Positions 52,858 to 61,867 of a DNA stretch of 64,000 bases are shown one piece after another (the first letter of the stretch is position 1; every line of letters begins with the position of its first letter). Under the pieces are notes generated by a model that worked only from the letters and a program-made list of their open reading frames with translations, was not told the origin of the DNA and did not search any database. Origin of the DNA: Bacillota bacterium (GTDB lineage Bacteria; Bacillota; SHA-98; UBA4971); the NCBI GenBank assembly GCA_012516125.1, contig JAAYXB010000094.1, positions 62,001 through 126,000 of the forward strand. The letters are read 5' to 3'. The translations under genes were made by a program, and so were the position numbers.

Positions 52858-54518
52858 GCAGGATCAACCTGGACATGTCCCTTGTCGAACGGGCAAGGCG
52901 TGCCGCCCGTCACATCGCGGACGGCATAGAGCCCGAGATCGCTGCCAACACCACCACGACCATCGAGAGGACGGTGTTGCGCCTGCTCGGACTGAACGGC
53001 GTGGACGAGGACGGCGTTCCGCTTCCCAACGTGATAGTGGAGCGGGCGCAGGCAGCAGGGCTCCTCGGCGATGGCATCGCATACTGGATAGGGTCTGCGA
53101 TGGTGCATGAGGGACAGTCCGCATCGGAAGTGGCGAAGAGGATCGCCCGCGGGGACCTCCGCCTCGAGGACATCCATCCCGCTGACGAGAAGGCCGTGCG
53201 GGAGGCGGTCGAGGCTGAAGCGGTCCGCATGTGCGCCTACATCAGGGGCCGCCGCCTGGAGCGCGAACGCCTCATAGAGGAGCTCGACACGGCAGAGCCG
53301 CCGTATATCTATGTGATCGTAGCCACGGGCAACATTTATGAAGATGTGACCCAGGCGAAAGCGGCCGCGAAGTGCGGCGCCGACATAATCGCGGTCATCC
53401 GGAGCACGGCCCAGAGCCTGCTGGACTATGTCCCTTACGGTCCGACCACGGAAGGTTACGGCGGGACGTACGCGACCCAGGCCAACTTCAGGATCATGCG
53501 CCAGGCCCTCGACGAGGTGAGCCGCGAGTGCGGCAGGTACATACGCCTCGTGAACTACTGCTCCGGGCTGTGCATGCCCGAGATCGCGGCCATGGGCGCC
53601 ATGGAACGGCTGGACATGATGCTGAACGACGCCATGTACGGCATACTCTTCCGCGATATCAACATGCGACGCACCTTCATCGACCAGCGCTTCTCGCGAA
53701 TGATAAACGCGTACGCCGGGGTAGTCATCAATACTGGCGAGGACAATTACCTCACCACGGCCGACGCCTACGAGCACGCTCATACGGTCCTGGCGTCACA
53801 GTTCATCAACGAGGAGCTTGCTCTGCGCTCGGGGCTTCGGCCTGAGCAGATCGGACTCGGACACGCTTTCCAGATGAACCCCGATATGACAGACGGGTTC
53901 CTCTATGAGCTTGCCCAGGCGGAGATGGCTCGGGCCATATTCCCCGATGCGCCTCTCAAGTACATGCCGCCGACCAAGTACATGACGGGGAACATCTTCA
54001 AGGGCCATCTCATGGATGCCATGTTCAACCTGGCGGGCATCATTTCAGGCCAGACCATCCAGCTCGTGGGCGTCCTCACAGAGCACATACACACTCCGTT
54101 TCTGCAGGACAGGTACCTCGCCATCGAGAATGCCAGATACGTCATGAACAACGCCCGGCACCTCGGATGCGAGATCTCTTACCGGGCCGGCGGAAAGATG
54201 GAGGAGCGAGCCAACGAGGTCCTCACAAGAGCCACGGCCATGCTCGAACAGGTCGCGGAGATCGGGCTCATGTCCGCGATATCGCAGGGGATGTTCGCGG
54301 GGGTGAAAAGAGACCCGCGCGGCGGCCGCGGTCTCGATGGAGTCGTAAGGAAGCGCGACGGGTACTATAATCCATTCGCCGCGCTCCTCATGAAGGAGCT
54401 CTCATCCCCGGGCTTCGCGCCTAAGCTCTGGCACGCCCGGGCGCAGGTACAGTCACACGCGCGGGCGCAGGCACGGGCGCAGGCGCAGGCAGCGGCTGAA
54501 GGGGGGTGCCGGGGATGA
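52854..54518 (+). CDS. kamD: Lysine 5,6-aminomutase alpha subunit
   Basis: About 554 residues. RINLDMSLVERARRAARHIA, YVIVATGNIYEDVTQAKAAA, YGGTYATQANFRIMRQALDE and IQLVGVLTEHIHTPFLQDRY are family segments of the TIM-barrel alpha subunit. With KamE it moves the 6-amino group of beta-lysine to C5 using adenosylcobalamin and PLP. The last 25 or so residues are an Ala-Gln-Arg repeat encoded by CGGGCGCAGGCA-type units, absent from the ordinary family end. GTG 52854 follows GGGGGGAG; kamE starts inside its end. Confidence 0.95.
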   Translation: MSRINLDMSLVERARRAARHIADGIEPEIAANTTTTIERTVLRLLGLNGVDEDGVPLPNVIVERAQAAGLLGDGIAYWIGSAMVHEGQSASEVAKRIARGDLRLEDIHPADEKAVREAVEAEAVRMCAYIRGRRLERERLIEELDTAEPPYIYVIVATGNIYEDVTQAKAAAKCGADIIAVIRSTAQSLLDYVPYGPTTEGYGGTYATQANFRIMRQALDEVSRECGRYIRLVNYCSGLCMPEIAAMGAMERLDMMLNDAMYGILFRDINMRRTFIDQRFSRMINAYAGVVINTGEDNYLTTADAYEHAHTVLASQFINEELALRSGLRPEQIGLGHAFQMNPDMTDGFLYELAQAEMARAIFPDAPLKYMPPTKYMTGNIFKGHLMDAMFNLAGIISGQTIQLVGVLTEHIHTPFLQDRYLAIENARYVMNNARHLGCEISYRAGGKMEERANEVLTRATAMLEQVAEIGLMSAISQGMFAGVKRDPRGGRGLDGVVRKRDGYYNPFAALLMKELSSPGFAPKLWHARAQVQSHARAQARAQAQAAAEGGCRG

Positions 54519-55297
54519 CGGTTTCTGGGGTGAACCTGGATCTTACCAGGGTGCGCCCGTACGGCGATACCCTGGATGATGGGTGGGTGCAGATGAGCTT
54601 CACGCTACCGGTCCCGTGCGGGCCCGAGGCGACCAGGGCAGCGGAGCTGCTGTGCGAGAAGATGGGGCTTGACGACGTGCGGGTGGTGTACAGCCACGAC
54701 ATCGCCGGCAGCTTCACGTTCTTCGTTGTATACGGGAAATGCGTGCATTCGGTGGACTTCACCGCGACCAAGGTTCCAAAGGTCAACATGAAACATATGA
54801 CCTTCGACGAGATAAACGAGTTCATCGAGAGGCGCATTGGCAGGAAGATCGTGGTGGTGGCAGCGTGCACGGGTACAGATGCGCACACTGTTGGGATCGA
54901 TGCCATTATCAACATGAAGGGATATGCCGGCGAGTATGGGCTCGAGCGCTACCCGTGGTTCGTCGCGTACAACCTCGGGAGCCAGGTGCCCAACGAGGTG
55001 CTGGTGGCGAAGGCCATCGAGGTCGGCGCCGACGCCATCTTAGTCTCGCAGGTGGTGACCCAGAAGAACATCCATATCGATAACCTCACCAACCTGGCGG
55101 AGCTTGTCGAGGCTGAGGGCATCCGAGATAAGGTCCTGCTCATAATGGGCGGTCCCAGGATAACCCACGAGCTTGCAGTGGAGCTTGGCTACGACGCCGG
55201 GTTCGGGCCGGGCACCCTTCCATCACATGTCGGCGCGTTCATAGCGCAGGAACTTGCGAGGCGCATGGCCGTCTTTGCGCCCCCTGATGAGGCGTGA
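54515..55297 (+). CDS. kamE: Lysine 5,6-aminomutase beta subunit
   Basis: About 260 residues. The cobalamin-binding motif DAHTVG is in AACTGTDAHTVGIDAIINMK (about residue 127), followed by GLERYPWFVAYNLGSQVPNE and ADAILVSQVVTQKNIHIDNL. An N-terminal domain of about 90 residues supplies the dimerisation/PLP region. ATG 54515 has AGGGGGGTG with about 8-base spacing; GTG 54506 falls in it. Confidence 0.95.
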   Translation: MTVSGVNLDLTRVRPYGDTLDDGWVQMSFTLPVPCGPEATRAAELLCEKMGLDDVRVVYSHDIAGSFTFFVVYGKCVHSVDFTATKVPKVNMKHMTFDEINEFIERRIGRKIVVVAACTGTDAHTVGIDAIINMKGYAGEYGLERYPWFVAYNLGSQVPNEVLVAKAIEVGADAILVSQVVTQKNIHIDNLTNLAELVEAEGIRDKVLLIMGGPRITHELAVELGYDAGFGPGTLPSHVGAFIAQELARRMAVFAPPDEA

Positions 55298-55432
55298 CGG
55301 AACGGTGCCGTCTGACTGGTGGCGAATACGAAGAGCTGGCTAGCAAAGGGGGCTGAGGTGACGCCGCGGCGTGGGGGCGGCGGGGCAGGAGGCTGTAGAA
55401 TGGCGTGCGGGCCGATGGGAGGAGGTGGCGGC

Positions 55433-55834
55433 ATGGAAGAGTCCCTGATAAGAGTGAGAATGAGCCAGCAGGATAGCCACTACGGTGGGGGAATAGTTGA
55501 CGGCGGGCGGCTCATGCAGCTTCTGGGCGACGTGGCGACCGAGCTTCTCATCCGGCACGACGGCGACGAGGGGTTGTTCCGGGCGTATGACAATGTGGAG
55601 TTCCTGGTGCCGGTGTACGCGGGAGACTACCTCGAGGCGAGGGGACGCATCACCGCTGTGGGCGACACGTCGCGCAAGATGGAGTTCACCATCCACAAGG
55701 TGATCGCCTCGGTGGCCCAGGATTCGTCGGCTGCTGAGGTGCTCCCCGAGCCAGTGCTGGTGCTCCGGGCGAGCGGAACGTGCGTCGTTCCGAAAGACAG
55801 GCAACGCAGGAGGGGCAAGCGTGACGACGGATAA
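55433..55834 (+). CDS. kal: 3-aminobutyryl-CoA ammonia-lyase
   Basis: About 133 residues, hotdog fold. [40 protein letters not shown] and [20 protein letters not shown] define Kal. It eliminates ammonia from 3-aminobutyryl-CoA to give crotonyl-CoA. ATG 55433 has GGAGGAGGTGG with about 6-base spacing; the frame is open back to 55319 but that part is Gly-rich and non-conserved. The stop overlaps kce by 14 bases. Confidence 0.92.
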   Translation: MEESLIRVRMSQQDSHYGGGIVDGGRLMQLLGDVATELLIRHDGDEGLFRAYDNVEFLVPVYAGDYLEARGRITAVGDTSRKMEFTIHKVIASVAQDSSAAEVLPEPVLVLRASGTCVVPKDRQRRRGKRDDG

Positions 55835-56648
55835 GCTCATCATAACCGTGGCGCTGACGGGCGCGGAGACCACGAGGGCGGACAACCCGAATCTCCCGCT
55901 TGCGCCGGAGGAGATCGCGGAGGCGGCGGCAGAGGCGCGTGGCGCCGGGGCATCCATCATTCACCTTCACGTCCGCGATAGCGATGGCAGGCCCACCCAG
56001 GACATCGAGGTGTTCCGGAGGACGATCGCCCTGATCCACGAGAAATGCGACTGCATAGTCCAGATCTCCACCGGCGGCGCGGTAGGCACCCCACCGGAGG
56101 AAAGGCTTCGCCCACTGGACCTCGTCCCGGAGATGGCGACCCTGACCTGCGGCACCGTGAACTTCGGGGAGGGCGTGTTTGAGAACCCTCCACAGCTCAT
56201 TGAGGCTTTCGCAAGGAAAATGGCTGAGCTGGGTATAAAGCCGGAGCTTGAGGTTTTCGATGTCGGCATGGTAGCGAACGCCTTGAGGCTCGCGAAGCAG
56301 GGACTCGTCAAAGAGCCTCTGTACTTCGACTTTGTGATGGGGGTCCCGGGGGGAATTCCCGGGACCATCGATAACCTCCTGCACCTGGCGCACCAGATTC
56401 CAGCGGGGGCCATGTGGCAGGTGGCAGGGGTGGGCAGGACCGAGCTTCCCCTCGCGGTGGTGGCCATAGTCGCCGGCGGCCACGTCAGGGTCGGATTCGA
56501 GGATAACGTCTATTACTCCAGAGGCGTGCTGGCCGAGAGCAACGCGCAGCTTGTGGCTCGCATCGCGCGCATCGCGCGGGAGGTGGGAAGGGAGGTGGCC
56601 ACCCCCGCGGAGGCCAGGCAGATGCTGGGGATCACGCGGGGCAGGTGA
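55821..56648 (+). CDS. kce: 3-keto-5-aminohexanoate cleavage enzyme
   Basis: 275 residues, DUF849/BKACE family TIM barrel. [40 protein letters not shown] (zinc His-x-His), and [20 protein letters not shown] with [17 protein letters not shown]. With acetyl-CoA it cleaves 3-keto-5-aminohexanoate to acetoacetate and 3-aminobutyryl-CoA. GTG 55821 follows GGAGGGG. The 133 bases after the gene show no promoter I trust. Confidence 0.94.
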   Translation: MTTDKLIITVALTGAETTRADNPNLPLAPEEIAEAAAEARGAGASIIHLHVRDSDGRPTQDIEVFRRTIALIHEKCDCIVQISTGGAVGTPPEERLRPLDLVPEMATLTCGTVNFGEGVFENPPQLIEAFARKMAELGIKPELEVFDVGMVANALRLAKQGLVKEPLYFDFVMGVPGGIPGTIDNLLHLAHQIPAGAMWQVAGVGRTELPLAVVAIVAGGHVRVGFEDNVYYSRGVLAESNAQLVARIARIAREVGREVATPAEARQMLGITRGR

Positions 56649-56781
56649 TCCTGGGTCATGGGGGGCGGGGGCGGCCTTCGTTTCGAGGGCAACCCCTTGT
56701 CGTCTGTGTGGTCTGGCCGCAGGAAGCTATAAGAACAACTGGATATTCCAAGCGTGGGAGAGCCGCGAAGGAGGGCTGTAG

Positions 56782-57435
56782 ATGAGCAAGGTGAAATCCA
56801 TCGCCGAGGCGGTGGACCTTCTTCACGACGGGATGACGGTGATGCTTCCGGGGTTCCTGGGGGTGGGGACTCCAAAGGCGTTCATCGACGCCATATGTGC
56901 AAAGGGCATCAGGGACCTCACGGTCATCTACAACGATGGCGCGTTCCCTGATGTGGGCTTCGGGAAGCTCGTCAGGCGGGGCCTCGTGCGAAAGCTCATC
57001 GGGACGCACATCGGCACCAATCCGGAACTCGTCAAGCTGGTCGCGGAAAAGAAAATCGATCTCGAGCTGTATCCCCAGGGCACGCTGGTTGAGAAGATCA
57101 GGGCGGCTGGCGCAGGCCTCGGGGGGGTCCTCACGCCCACGGGGGTGGGCACAGCTGTCGAGGAGGGCAAGACCATCATGGAGATCGGCGGAAAGACCTA
57201 CCTCCTCGAGCTACCGCTACACGCGGACGTTGCGTTGCTATACGCTCATATCGGGGACACGTTCGGGAACCTTGTTTACCGGAGGGCGGCCAGGAACTTC
57301 AACCCGATAATGGCTACGGCTGCGGACCTTGTCATTGCCGAGGTCGCAAACCTGGTCGAGGCAGGGGAGATCGACCCCGACCACGTCATGACGCCCGGGA
57401 TCTTCGTGGACGTTGTCGTGAGGGGGTGCGAGTGA
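56782..57435 (+). CDS. atoD: CoA-transferase subunit A (butyrate-acetoacetate type)
   Basis: 217 residues. The family I CoA-transferase alpha motif is VMLPGFLGVGTPKAFIDAI; GTHIGTNPELVKL, ELYPQGTLVEKIRAAGAGLG and GVLTPTGVGTAVEEGK follow. In this context it probably activates acetoacetate from Kce using butyryl-CoA, releasing butyrate. ATG 56782 follows GAAGGAGGG. Subunit B starts in its last base. Confidence 0.92.
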   Translation: MSKVKSIAEAVDLLHDGMTVMLPGFLGVGTPKAFIDAICAKGIRDLTVIYNDGAFPDVGFGKLVRRGLVRKLIGTHIGTNPELVKLVAEKKIDLELYPQGTLVEKIRAAGAGLGGVLTPTGVGTAVEEGKTIMEIGGKTYLLELPLHADVALLYAHIGDTFGNLVYRRAARNFNPIMATAADLVIAEVANLVEAGEIDPDHVMTPGIFVDVVVRGCE

Positions 57436-58097
57436 TGGGTGCTGATGTGAGCCGTGAGCTGATAGCAAGGAGGATCGCGCGGGAACTAAAGGGCGGCGAG
57501 GTCGTGAACCTCGGCATAGGCACGCCGACGCTGGTCGCTAACTACATTACGCCAGAGATGAACATCACTCTGCACTCGGAAAACGGATTTGTTGGCCTCG
57601 GGCCAGCTCCTGCGCCGGGCGAGGAGATCTCCGACCTTGTGAACGCGGGCGGGCAGCCGGTCACCGTTCTGCCGGGAGCGTGCTTCTTCGACACGGCGAT
57701 GTCCTTCGCGATAATACGGGGTGGACACATCGATGTGACCGTGCTCGGGGCGCTCGAGGTTGACGAGGAGGGAAGCCTCGCCAACTGGTGGATACCGGCG
57801 AAGGGCGGACCGGGCATGGGCGGCGGGATGGACCTCGTGGTGGGGGCGAAGCGGGTCATCGTTGCGATGGAGCACACTAGAAAGGATGGCACGCCGAAAA
57901 TCGTCCCGAGATGCACCATGCCTGTGACGGCGAAGGGCGAAGTCGATCTGATCGTCACCGACATGGCCGTCATTGAGGTTACGAGGGAAGGCTTGGTCCT
58001 CAGGGAGGTGGCCCCAGGCGTATCGGTGTCGGATGTTCTGGCGAAGACCGCAGCGCGTCTTATCGTGCCTGACGAAGTCAAAGAAATGGTAGCATAA
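57435..58097 (+). CDS. atoA: CoA-transferase subunit B (butyrate-acetoacetate type)
   Basis: About 220 residues. VVNLGIGTPTLVANYITPEM and the catalytic Glu in HSENGFVGLGPAP; SLANWWIPAKGGPGMGGGMD and PVTAKGEVDLIVTDMAVIEV follow. Forms the active enzyme with subunit A. ATG 57435 has AGGGGGTG upstream and shares one base with the preceding stop. Last lysine-operon gene; an RNA methyltransferase starts 24 bases later and may be co-transcribed. Confidence 0.93.
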   Translation: MGADVSRELIARRIARELKGGEVVNLGIGTPTLVANYITPEMNITLHSENGFVGLGPAPAPGEEISDLVNAGGQPVTVLPGACFFDTAMSFAIIRGGHIDVTVLGALEVDEEGSLANWWIPAKGGPGMGGGMDLVVGAKRVIVAMEHTRKDGTPKIVPRCTMPVTAKGEVDLIVTDMAVIEVTREGLVLREVAPGVSVSDVLAKTAARLIVPDEVKEMVA

Positions 58098-58121
58098 CAA
58101 GCGAAAGAGATGACAGCATAG

Positions 58122-59294
58122 ATGGCATACGTGGCGTTGAAACGGGGAAGGGAAGGCCGCGCCAGGGCGCATCACCCGTGGGTTTATGCCGGCGAGATCG
58201 ATGTGGTCGCGGGAGACCCTGTACCGGGCGACATCGTGGACGTGGTTGACTACAGGAAGAGGTTCCTCGGGCGAGGCTTCATCAACCCTGTATCCAGCAT
58301 CACCGTGAGGATACTCACCTGGGACGAGCAAGAGGTTGATGAGGGCTTCTTTTACAGGAGGCTCGCCGCAGCCCGCGATTACCGGAGGACTGTGGGGGCG
58401 GAGGCACCTTGTTATCGGGTAGTGTTCAGCGATGGCGACATGCTGTCGTCGCTCATCGTTGACAGGTACGAGGATGTCTGCGTGGTTCAGACCCTCGCTC
58501 TCGGCATGGATGTGAGAAAGGAGATGATCACGGCCGCGCTGCGGGACCTCCTGGGAGTAGCCAGAATTTACGAACGTAACGACTCCCGGGCGCGGGACCT
58601 GGAGGGCCTTGACCAGAGGTCGGGCTTCCTCGGGGACGAGTTTCCGACAGCGTTCTGGGTCCAGGAGAACGGCCTGGCCTTCTGGGTGGACGTCGCACGA
58701 GGTCAGAAGACCGGCCTTTTCCTTGACCAGCGGGAGAATCACAGGGCCATCGCCCCGTGGTGCGACGGGGCGCGGGTGCTGGACGCGTTCTGCTACACGG
58801 GCGGGTTTGCGATCCACGCCGCAGCTTTCGGCGCGCGCGAGGTCTTGGCGCTGGACTCGTCGGCGACGGCCCTCGAAATCGCCAGGTTGAACGCGGAGAA
58901 GAACGGGTTCGGAGAGAGGATATCATTGATTGAGGGGAACGCCTTCGATGTGCTGAGGCAGCTCGAAGCCGAGGGTGAGCGTTTCGACCTCGTCGTCGTT
59001 GACCCGCCTGCTTTTGCCCCGGGCAAGCATGCCGCTCTGGCCGCCTACAGGGGCTATAAGGAAGTAAACCTCCGCGCCATGAAGATCCTCGCACCTGGCG
59101 GCGTCCTCGTTACATGCTCCTGCTCGTACCACATGAAGCCGGAGATGTTCATCGCTATGCTCGCCGACGCCGCGGCTGACGTGGGCAGGGAGGCCAAGCT
59201 GGTGGAGCTGAGGACCCAGGCGAGGGACCATCCGATCCTCCTGGGCGTGGAGGAGACCCACTACCTCAAGTGCGCCATCGTCCGCGTCAGTTGA
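58122..59294 (+). CDS. rlmI: Class I rRNA methyltransferase, RlmI-like
   Basis: 390 residues. An N-terminal PUA domain (HHPWVYAGEIDVVAGDPVPG), then a middle EEHEE-like domain, then a Rossmann methyltransferase with GQKTGLFLDQRENHRAIAPW, VLDAFCYTGGFAIHAAAFGA, VVVDPPAFAPGKHAALAAY and VTCSCSYHMKPEMF. RlmI methylates C1962 of 23S rRNA; Bacillota homologues are assumed similar. A 6-bp ACGGCC/GGCCGT hairpin (59298-59312) follows without a T-tract. Confidence 0.9.
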   Translation: MAYVALKRGREGRARAHHPWVYAGEIDVVAGDPVPGDIVDVVDYRKRFLGRGFINPVSSITVRILTWDEQEVDEGFFYRRLAAARDYRRTVGAEAPCYRVVFSDGDMLSSLIVDRYEDVCVVQTLALGMDVRKEMITAALRDLLGVARIYERNDSRARDLEGLDQRSGFLGDEFPTAFWVQENGLAFWVDVARGQKTGLFLDQRENHRAIAPWCDGARVLDAFCYTGGFAIHAAAFGAREVLALDSSATALEIARLNAEKNGFGERISLIEGNAFDVLRQLEAEGERFDLVVVDPPAFAPGKHAALAAYRGYKEVNLRAMKILAPGGVLVTCSCSYHMKPEMFIAMLADAAADVGREAKLVELRTQARDHPILLGVEETHYLKCAIVRVS

Positions 59295-59330
59295 GAGACG
59301 GCCACCGGCCGTGAAGCGGTCGTCCCACTG

Positions 59331-59359
59331 TTGACACGAACGGGCCACCGAGTTAGAAT
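59331..59359 (+). promoter_or_regulatory. Sigma-A promoter for the HAD phosphatase gene
   Basis: TTGACA (59331-59336), 17-base spacer, TAGAAT (59354-59359), about 50 bases before the TTG start. Confidence 0.75.
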
Positions 59360-59410
59360 CTCGGCAGGCCCTTGCAGTTCAGAACGGGCCGCGGTGGGGG
59401 AGGTGCGACC

Positions 59411-60061
59411 TTGGGCTTTCGGTGCGTTCTCTTTGACTTCGACTTCACGCTGGCTGATTCATCTGACCCGCTCTGCGAGTGCGTCCGCCACGCCCTCGCC
59501 GCCGTTGGGCGTCCTACCCCTACTGATTACGAGATCCTTCGCACCGCGGGGCTCTCGCTCCCTGAGACGTTCCGCCGCTTGGCGCCGGGCTGCGATCAGG
59601 GTCTCCTCACGACACTTTTCATGGAGAAAGCCGACGAGATCATGGTGGACGGCACGAAAGTGTATAAGGAAGTTCCGGCGGCCCTTGACAGTTTCAAGGC
59701 CGCCGGGATGATGACCGGGATAGTCTCGACTAAACTCCGGCGGAGGATAGAGCGCATTCTCGACAAGCACGGCCTTCTCCGCGCGTTCGATGTGATAGTG
59801 GGCGCCGAGGATGTCGTGCGCCACAAGCCTGCCCCCGATGCGCTTCTACGGGCCATGTCATTGCTCCACGTGGAACCCGGCGAGGCGCTTTACGCGGGCG
59901 ACAGCGTCGTGGATGCCGAAGCTGCTCGACGCGCCGGAGTGCCCTTCTGTGCTGTTCTCCACGGCATGACGTGTCGCGAGGAATTCACGCCTTACAGCCC
60001 CGTCTCGATCGTGAGCGACGTGCGGGAGATACTGCCGATACTCGCGAGGCGCAGCGCGTGA
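59411..60061 (+). CDS. HAD-family hydrolase (phosphoglycolate phosphatase-like)
   Basis: About 216 residues. Motif I is VLFDFDFTLADSS (nucleophile Asp in DFDFT), motif II IVSTK, and motif III/IV HKPAPDALLRAM and YAGDSVVDAEAARRAG. The small cap domain between motifs I and II fits the PpaX/Gph subfamily; the true substrate is not evident. TTG 59411 has GGGGGAGG with about 8-base spacing. It ends 6 bases from the convergent transaldolase gene. Confidence 0.85.
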   Translation: MGFRCVLFDFDFTLADSSDPLCECVRHALAAVGRPTPTDYEILRTAGLSLPETFRRLAPGCDQGLLTTLFMEKADEIMVDGTKVYKEVPAALDSFKAAGMMTGIVSTKLRRRIERILDKHGLLRAFDVIVGAEDVVRHKPAPDALLRAMSLLHVEPGEALYAGDSVVDAEAARRAGVPFCAVLHGMTCREEFTPYSPVSIVSDVREILPILARRSA

Positions 60062-60067
60062 AAGAGA

Positions 60068-60715
60068 TCATTTTCTCGGGACGCTTTCCCAGTCTTTGAG
60101 GAACCTGGCGATGCCCACATCTGTGAGCGGATGCTTGAACATGCTCATCAGCACACTGAAAGGCACAGTCGCGATGTCGGCCCCCGCTTTCGCGGCCTCT
60201 ATCACGTGCATCGGATGCCGGATGCTTGCGGCTATGACTTTCGTCGGTATCTCGTGAATCTCGAATATCTCGGCGATGTCTCTGACAACGGCAAGACCAT
60301 CGTTGCCGACGTCGTCCATGCGGCCCACGAAGGGGCTTACGTACGTGGCACCGGCCGCCGCGGCGAGCAAGGCCTGGGTGGCGGAGAACACCAGCGTCAC
60401 GTTGGTCCTGATCCCCTCACTTGAGAGGACCTTGACCGCCTTCATCCCGTCGGGCGTCATCGGGATCTTGATGACGATGTTGTGATGCCATCTGGCGGTC
60501 TCCCTTGCCTCTCTCACCATTTCGTCGGCCTTCAGGCTCACTACCTCGGCGCTGATGGGACCGTCCACTATTCCTGCGATCTCGCGGACCACATCCTCGA
60601 AGTTCCGGCCCTCCCGGGCCACGAGGGTTGGGTTGGTCGTCACGCCGGATATCACGCCCATGTCCCATGCTTCGCGGATCTCGTTCACGTTCGCGGTGTC
60701 CAGGAACAGCTTCAT
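60068..60715 (-). CDS. fsa: Transaldolase / fructose-6-phosphate aldolase family (TalC/Fsa)
   Basis: About 215 residues, the short transaldolase type. [56 protein letters not shown] with the Schiff-base Lys, [20 protein letters not shown] and [14 protein letters not shown]. Acts in the non-oxidative pentose phosphate pathway or as F6P aldolase. AAGGAGG precedes both ATG 60721 and ATG 60715; the latter matches family N-termini. It follows a phosphatase gene on the same strand. Confidence 0.93.
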   Translation of the reverse strand: MKLFLDTANVNEIREAWDMGVISGVTTNPTLVAREGRNFEDVVREIAGIVDGPISAEVVSLKADEMVREARETARWHHNIVIKIPMTPDGMKAVKVLSSEGIRTNVTLVFSATQALLAAAAGATYVSPFVGRMDDVGNDGLAVVRDIAEIFEIHEIPTKVIAASIRHPMHVIEAAKAGADIATVPFSVLMSMFKHPLTDVGIARFLKDWESVPRK

Positions 60716-60767
60716 GGCCATCTGTCCTCCTTGCACTGTGGTCTCTTATCTTGTGAAAAGCACCACG

Positions 60768-61406
60768 CTAGAAGTCCGCGGGCGGCTCCGGGATCCGGCC
60801 GCCTGTAAGGTGGCACCTGTCGTTGAGGAGGTGCAGCACATAGCCGTCGGGACCGTGCTCGATGATGTTGAGGCAGCACGTGTCTTGGCGGATCTTCCAG
60901 AACGCTGAGCTACCGAGGCCCAGTACCCTGAGGAGAAGCAGCTTGTTCACCACGCGGTGAGAGACCACTGCCACGGTCTCACCTTGTGCGTGGGCGGCGG
61001 CGATCCTGTCCAGGGCTGATGCAGCTCTGCCTGCGACCTTGTCGAGGCTTTCGCCGCCCGGGAAGGCGACGGTATGAGGGACCCGCTGCCATGCCTCAAA
61101 CACCTCAGGATACCGAGACCGGGCCTCTTCCACCGGCAACCCCTCCCATGCGCCGCAGTCGATGTCGGTGAGGTCGTCGACGAGTTGCACCCCAAGCCCG
61201 TGGGGACGGGCTATGATACGAGCGGTCTCGCTCGCTCTTGCAAGCGGACTCGAGTAGACCGCTGTGATCTTGATGTGCGCAAGAGCGGAGCTGGTGGCTT
61301 CGGCTTGTGCGACCCCGGTCTCGTCAAGAGGGATGTCCGCCCTGCCCCGGAACACTTCGTCTCTGTTCCACTTCGTCTGGCCGTGACGGATCAGGATGAT
61401 CTTCAC
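60768..61406 (-). CDS. Histidine phosphatase family protein
   Basis: 212 residues. The catalytic RHG is in IILIRHGQTKWNRDEVFRGR; YSSPLARASETARII, the Glu region FPGGESLDKVAGR and the second His in VAVVSHRVVNKLLLLRVLG complete the site. Members include cobalamin-pathway CobC and broad phosphatases; B12-dependent KamDE in this genome makes a CobC-like role possible but unproven. GTG 61406 has AAGGAG 10 bases upstream. An 18-base stretch (61131-61148) is identical to the start of the dispersed repeat at 61572. Confidence 0.88.
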   Translation of the reverse strand: MKIILIRHGQTKWNRDEVFRGRADIPLDETGVAQAEATSSALAHIKITAVYSSPLARASETARIIARPHGLGVQLVDDLTDIDCGAWEGLPVEEARSRYPEVFEAWQRVPHTVAFPGGESLDKVAGRAASALDRIAAAHAQGETVAVVSHRVVNKLLLLRVLGLGSSAFWKIRQDTCCLNIIEHGPDGYVLHLLNDRCHLTGGRIPEPPADF

Positions 61407-61437
61407 TCTGTTACCGTCTCCTTTCGTTCACGCCTTT

Positions 61438-61466
61438 ATTCTACCAGGGGCGGCATGGAGAGACAA
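61438..61466 (-). promoter_or_regulatory. Promoter for the phosphatase-transaldolase pair
   Basis: On the - strand TTGTCT (61466-61461), 17-base spacer, TAGAAT (61443-61438), about 30 bases before the start codon. Confidence 0.55.
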
Positions 61467-61520
61467 CAGTCGCCAAGAGCGAAGCGGGGGCGCGTGGCCC
61501 TTGTCCCTTTGCCAGTACTC

Positions 61521-61554
61521 AAAATCCGGCCCGTCGGGCGAGTGGCCGGGTTTT
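61521..61554 (+). terminator. Hairpin with flanking A/T runs
   Basis: 11-bp stem AAAATCCGGCC/GGCCGGGTTTT (one G-T pair) with a 12-base loop. It lies upstream of the divergent phosphatase promoter. It could terminate transcription from either side, though no + strand gene ends just before it. Confidence 0.5.
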
Positions 61555-61571
61555 GACACCCCTCGTGCAAG

Positions 61572-61630
61572 CACCGGCAACCCCTCCCAAAAGCCGGGAG
61601 CACTTCTGCACCCCCACTTAGCGCCAGATC
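61572..61630 (+). repeat. Dispersed hairpin repeat, copy 2
   Basis: Matches the - strand of 7485-7543 over about 58 bases: CACCGGCAACCCCTCCC, then a CTCCC/GGGAG hairpin, GGGAGCA, TTCTGCAC, CACTTAG and CCAGA. It lies in the 420-bp gap between the phosphatase and DUF3006 genes; the remainder of that gap (about 61630-61860) shows nothing recognisable. Confidence 0.75.
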
Positions 61631-61867
61631 CTAGCTACCTGCTTTTACGCCGACCGCGGCATACTCCCTTGGGCAGCCAGCCTCAGGTTATGAGGAGCCT
61701 GGCCGCCTCAACTAAAGGATGAATATGGTATGACCCGGCAGGATCGCCGAGAGCGTGCGGAGAACATTGGAGCGACGGCCCGAGGAGTCTGACGGAGTCC
61801 GACCCGGCGTCACGGTAGCCTGGGGCGGGCCTCGGCACTTGGGCATACGACAGGTGGGGCCGCAACC

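Noticed and set aside
51480-53783. A 767-codon open frame on the - strand, and a similar 736-codon one at 45714-47924.
   Set aside because: Antisense to kamB/kamD and to purH/purD; composition is Arg/Pro/Ser-rich with no domain, as expected for shadow frames.
56698-56733. A promoter before the CoA-transferase genes (TTGTCG ... TATAAG).
   Set aside because: The spacer is 24 bases, and no sigma-54 spacing fits either.
61131-61148. A third full copy of the dispersed hairpin repeat.
   Set aside because: Only the first 18 bases match, and they encode the conserved WEGLPV region of the histidine phosphatase, so chance similarity is likely.
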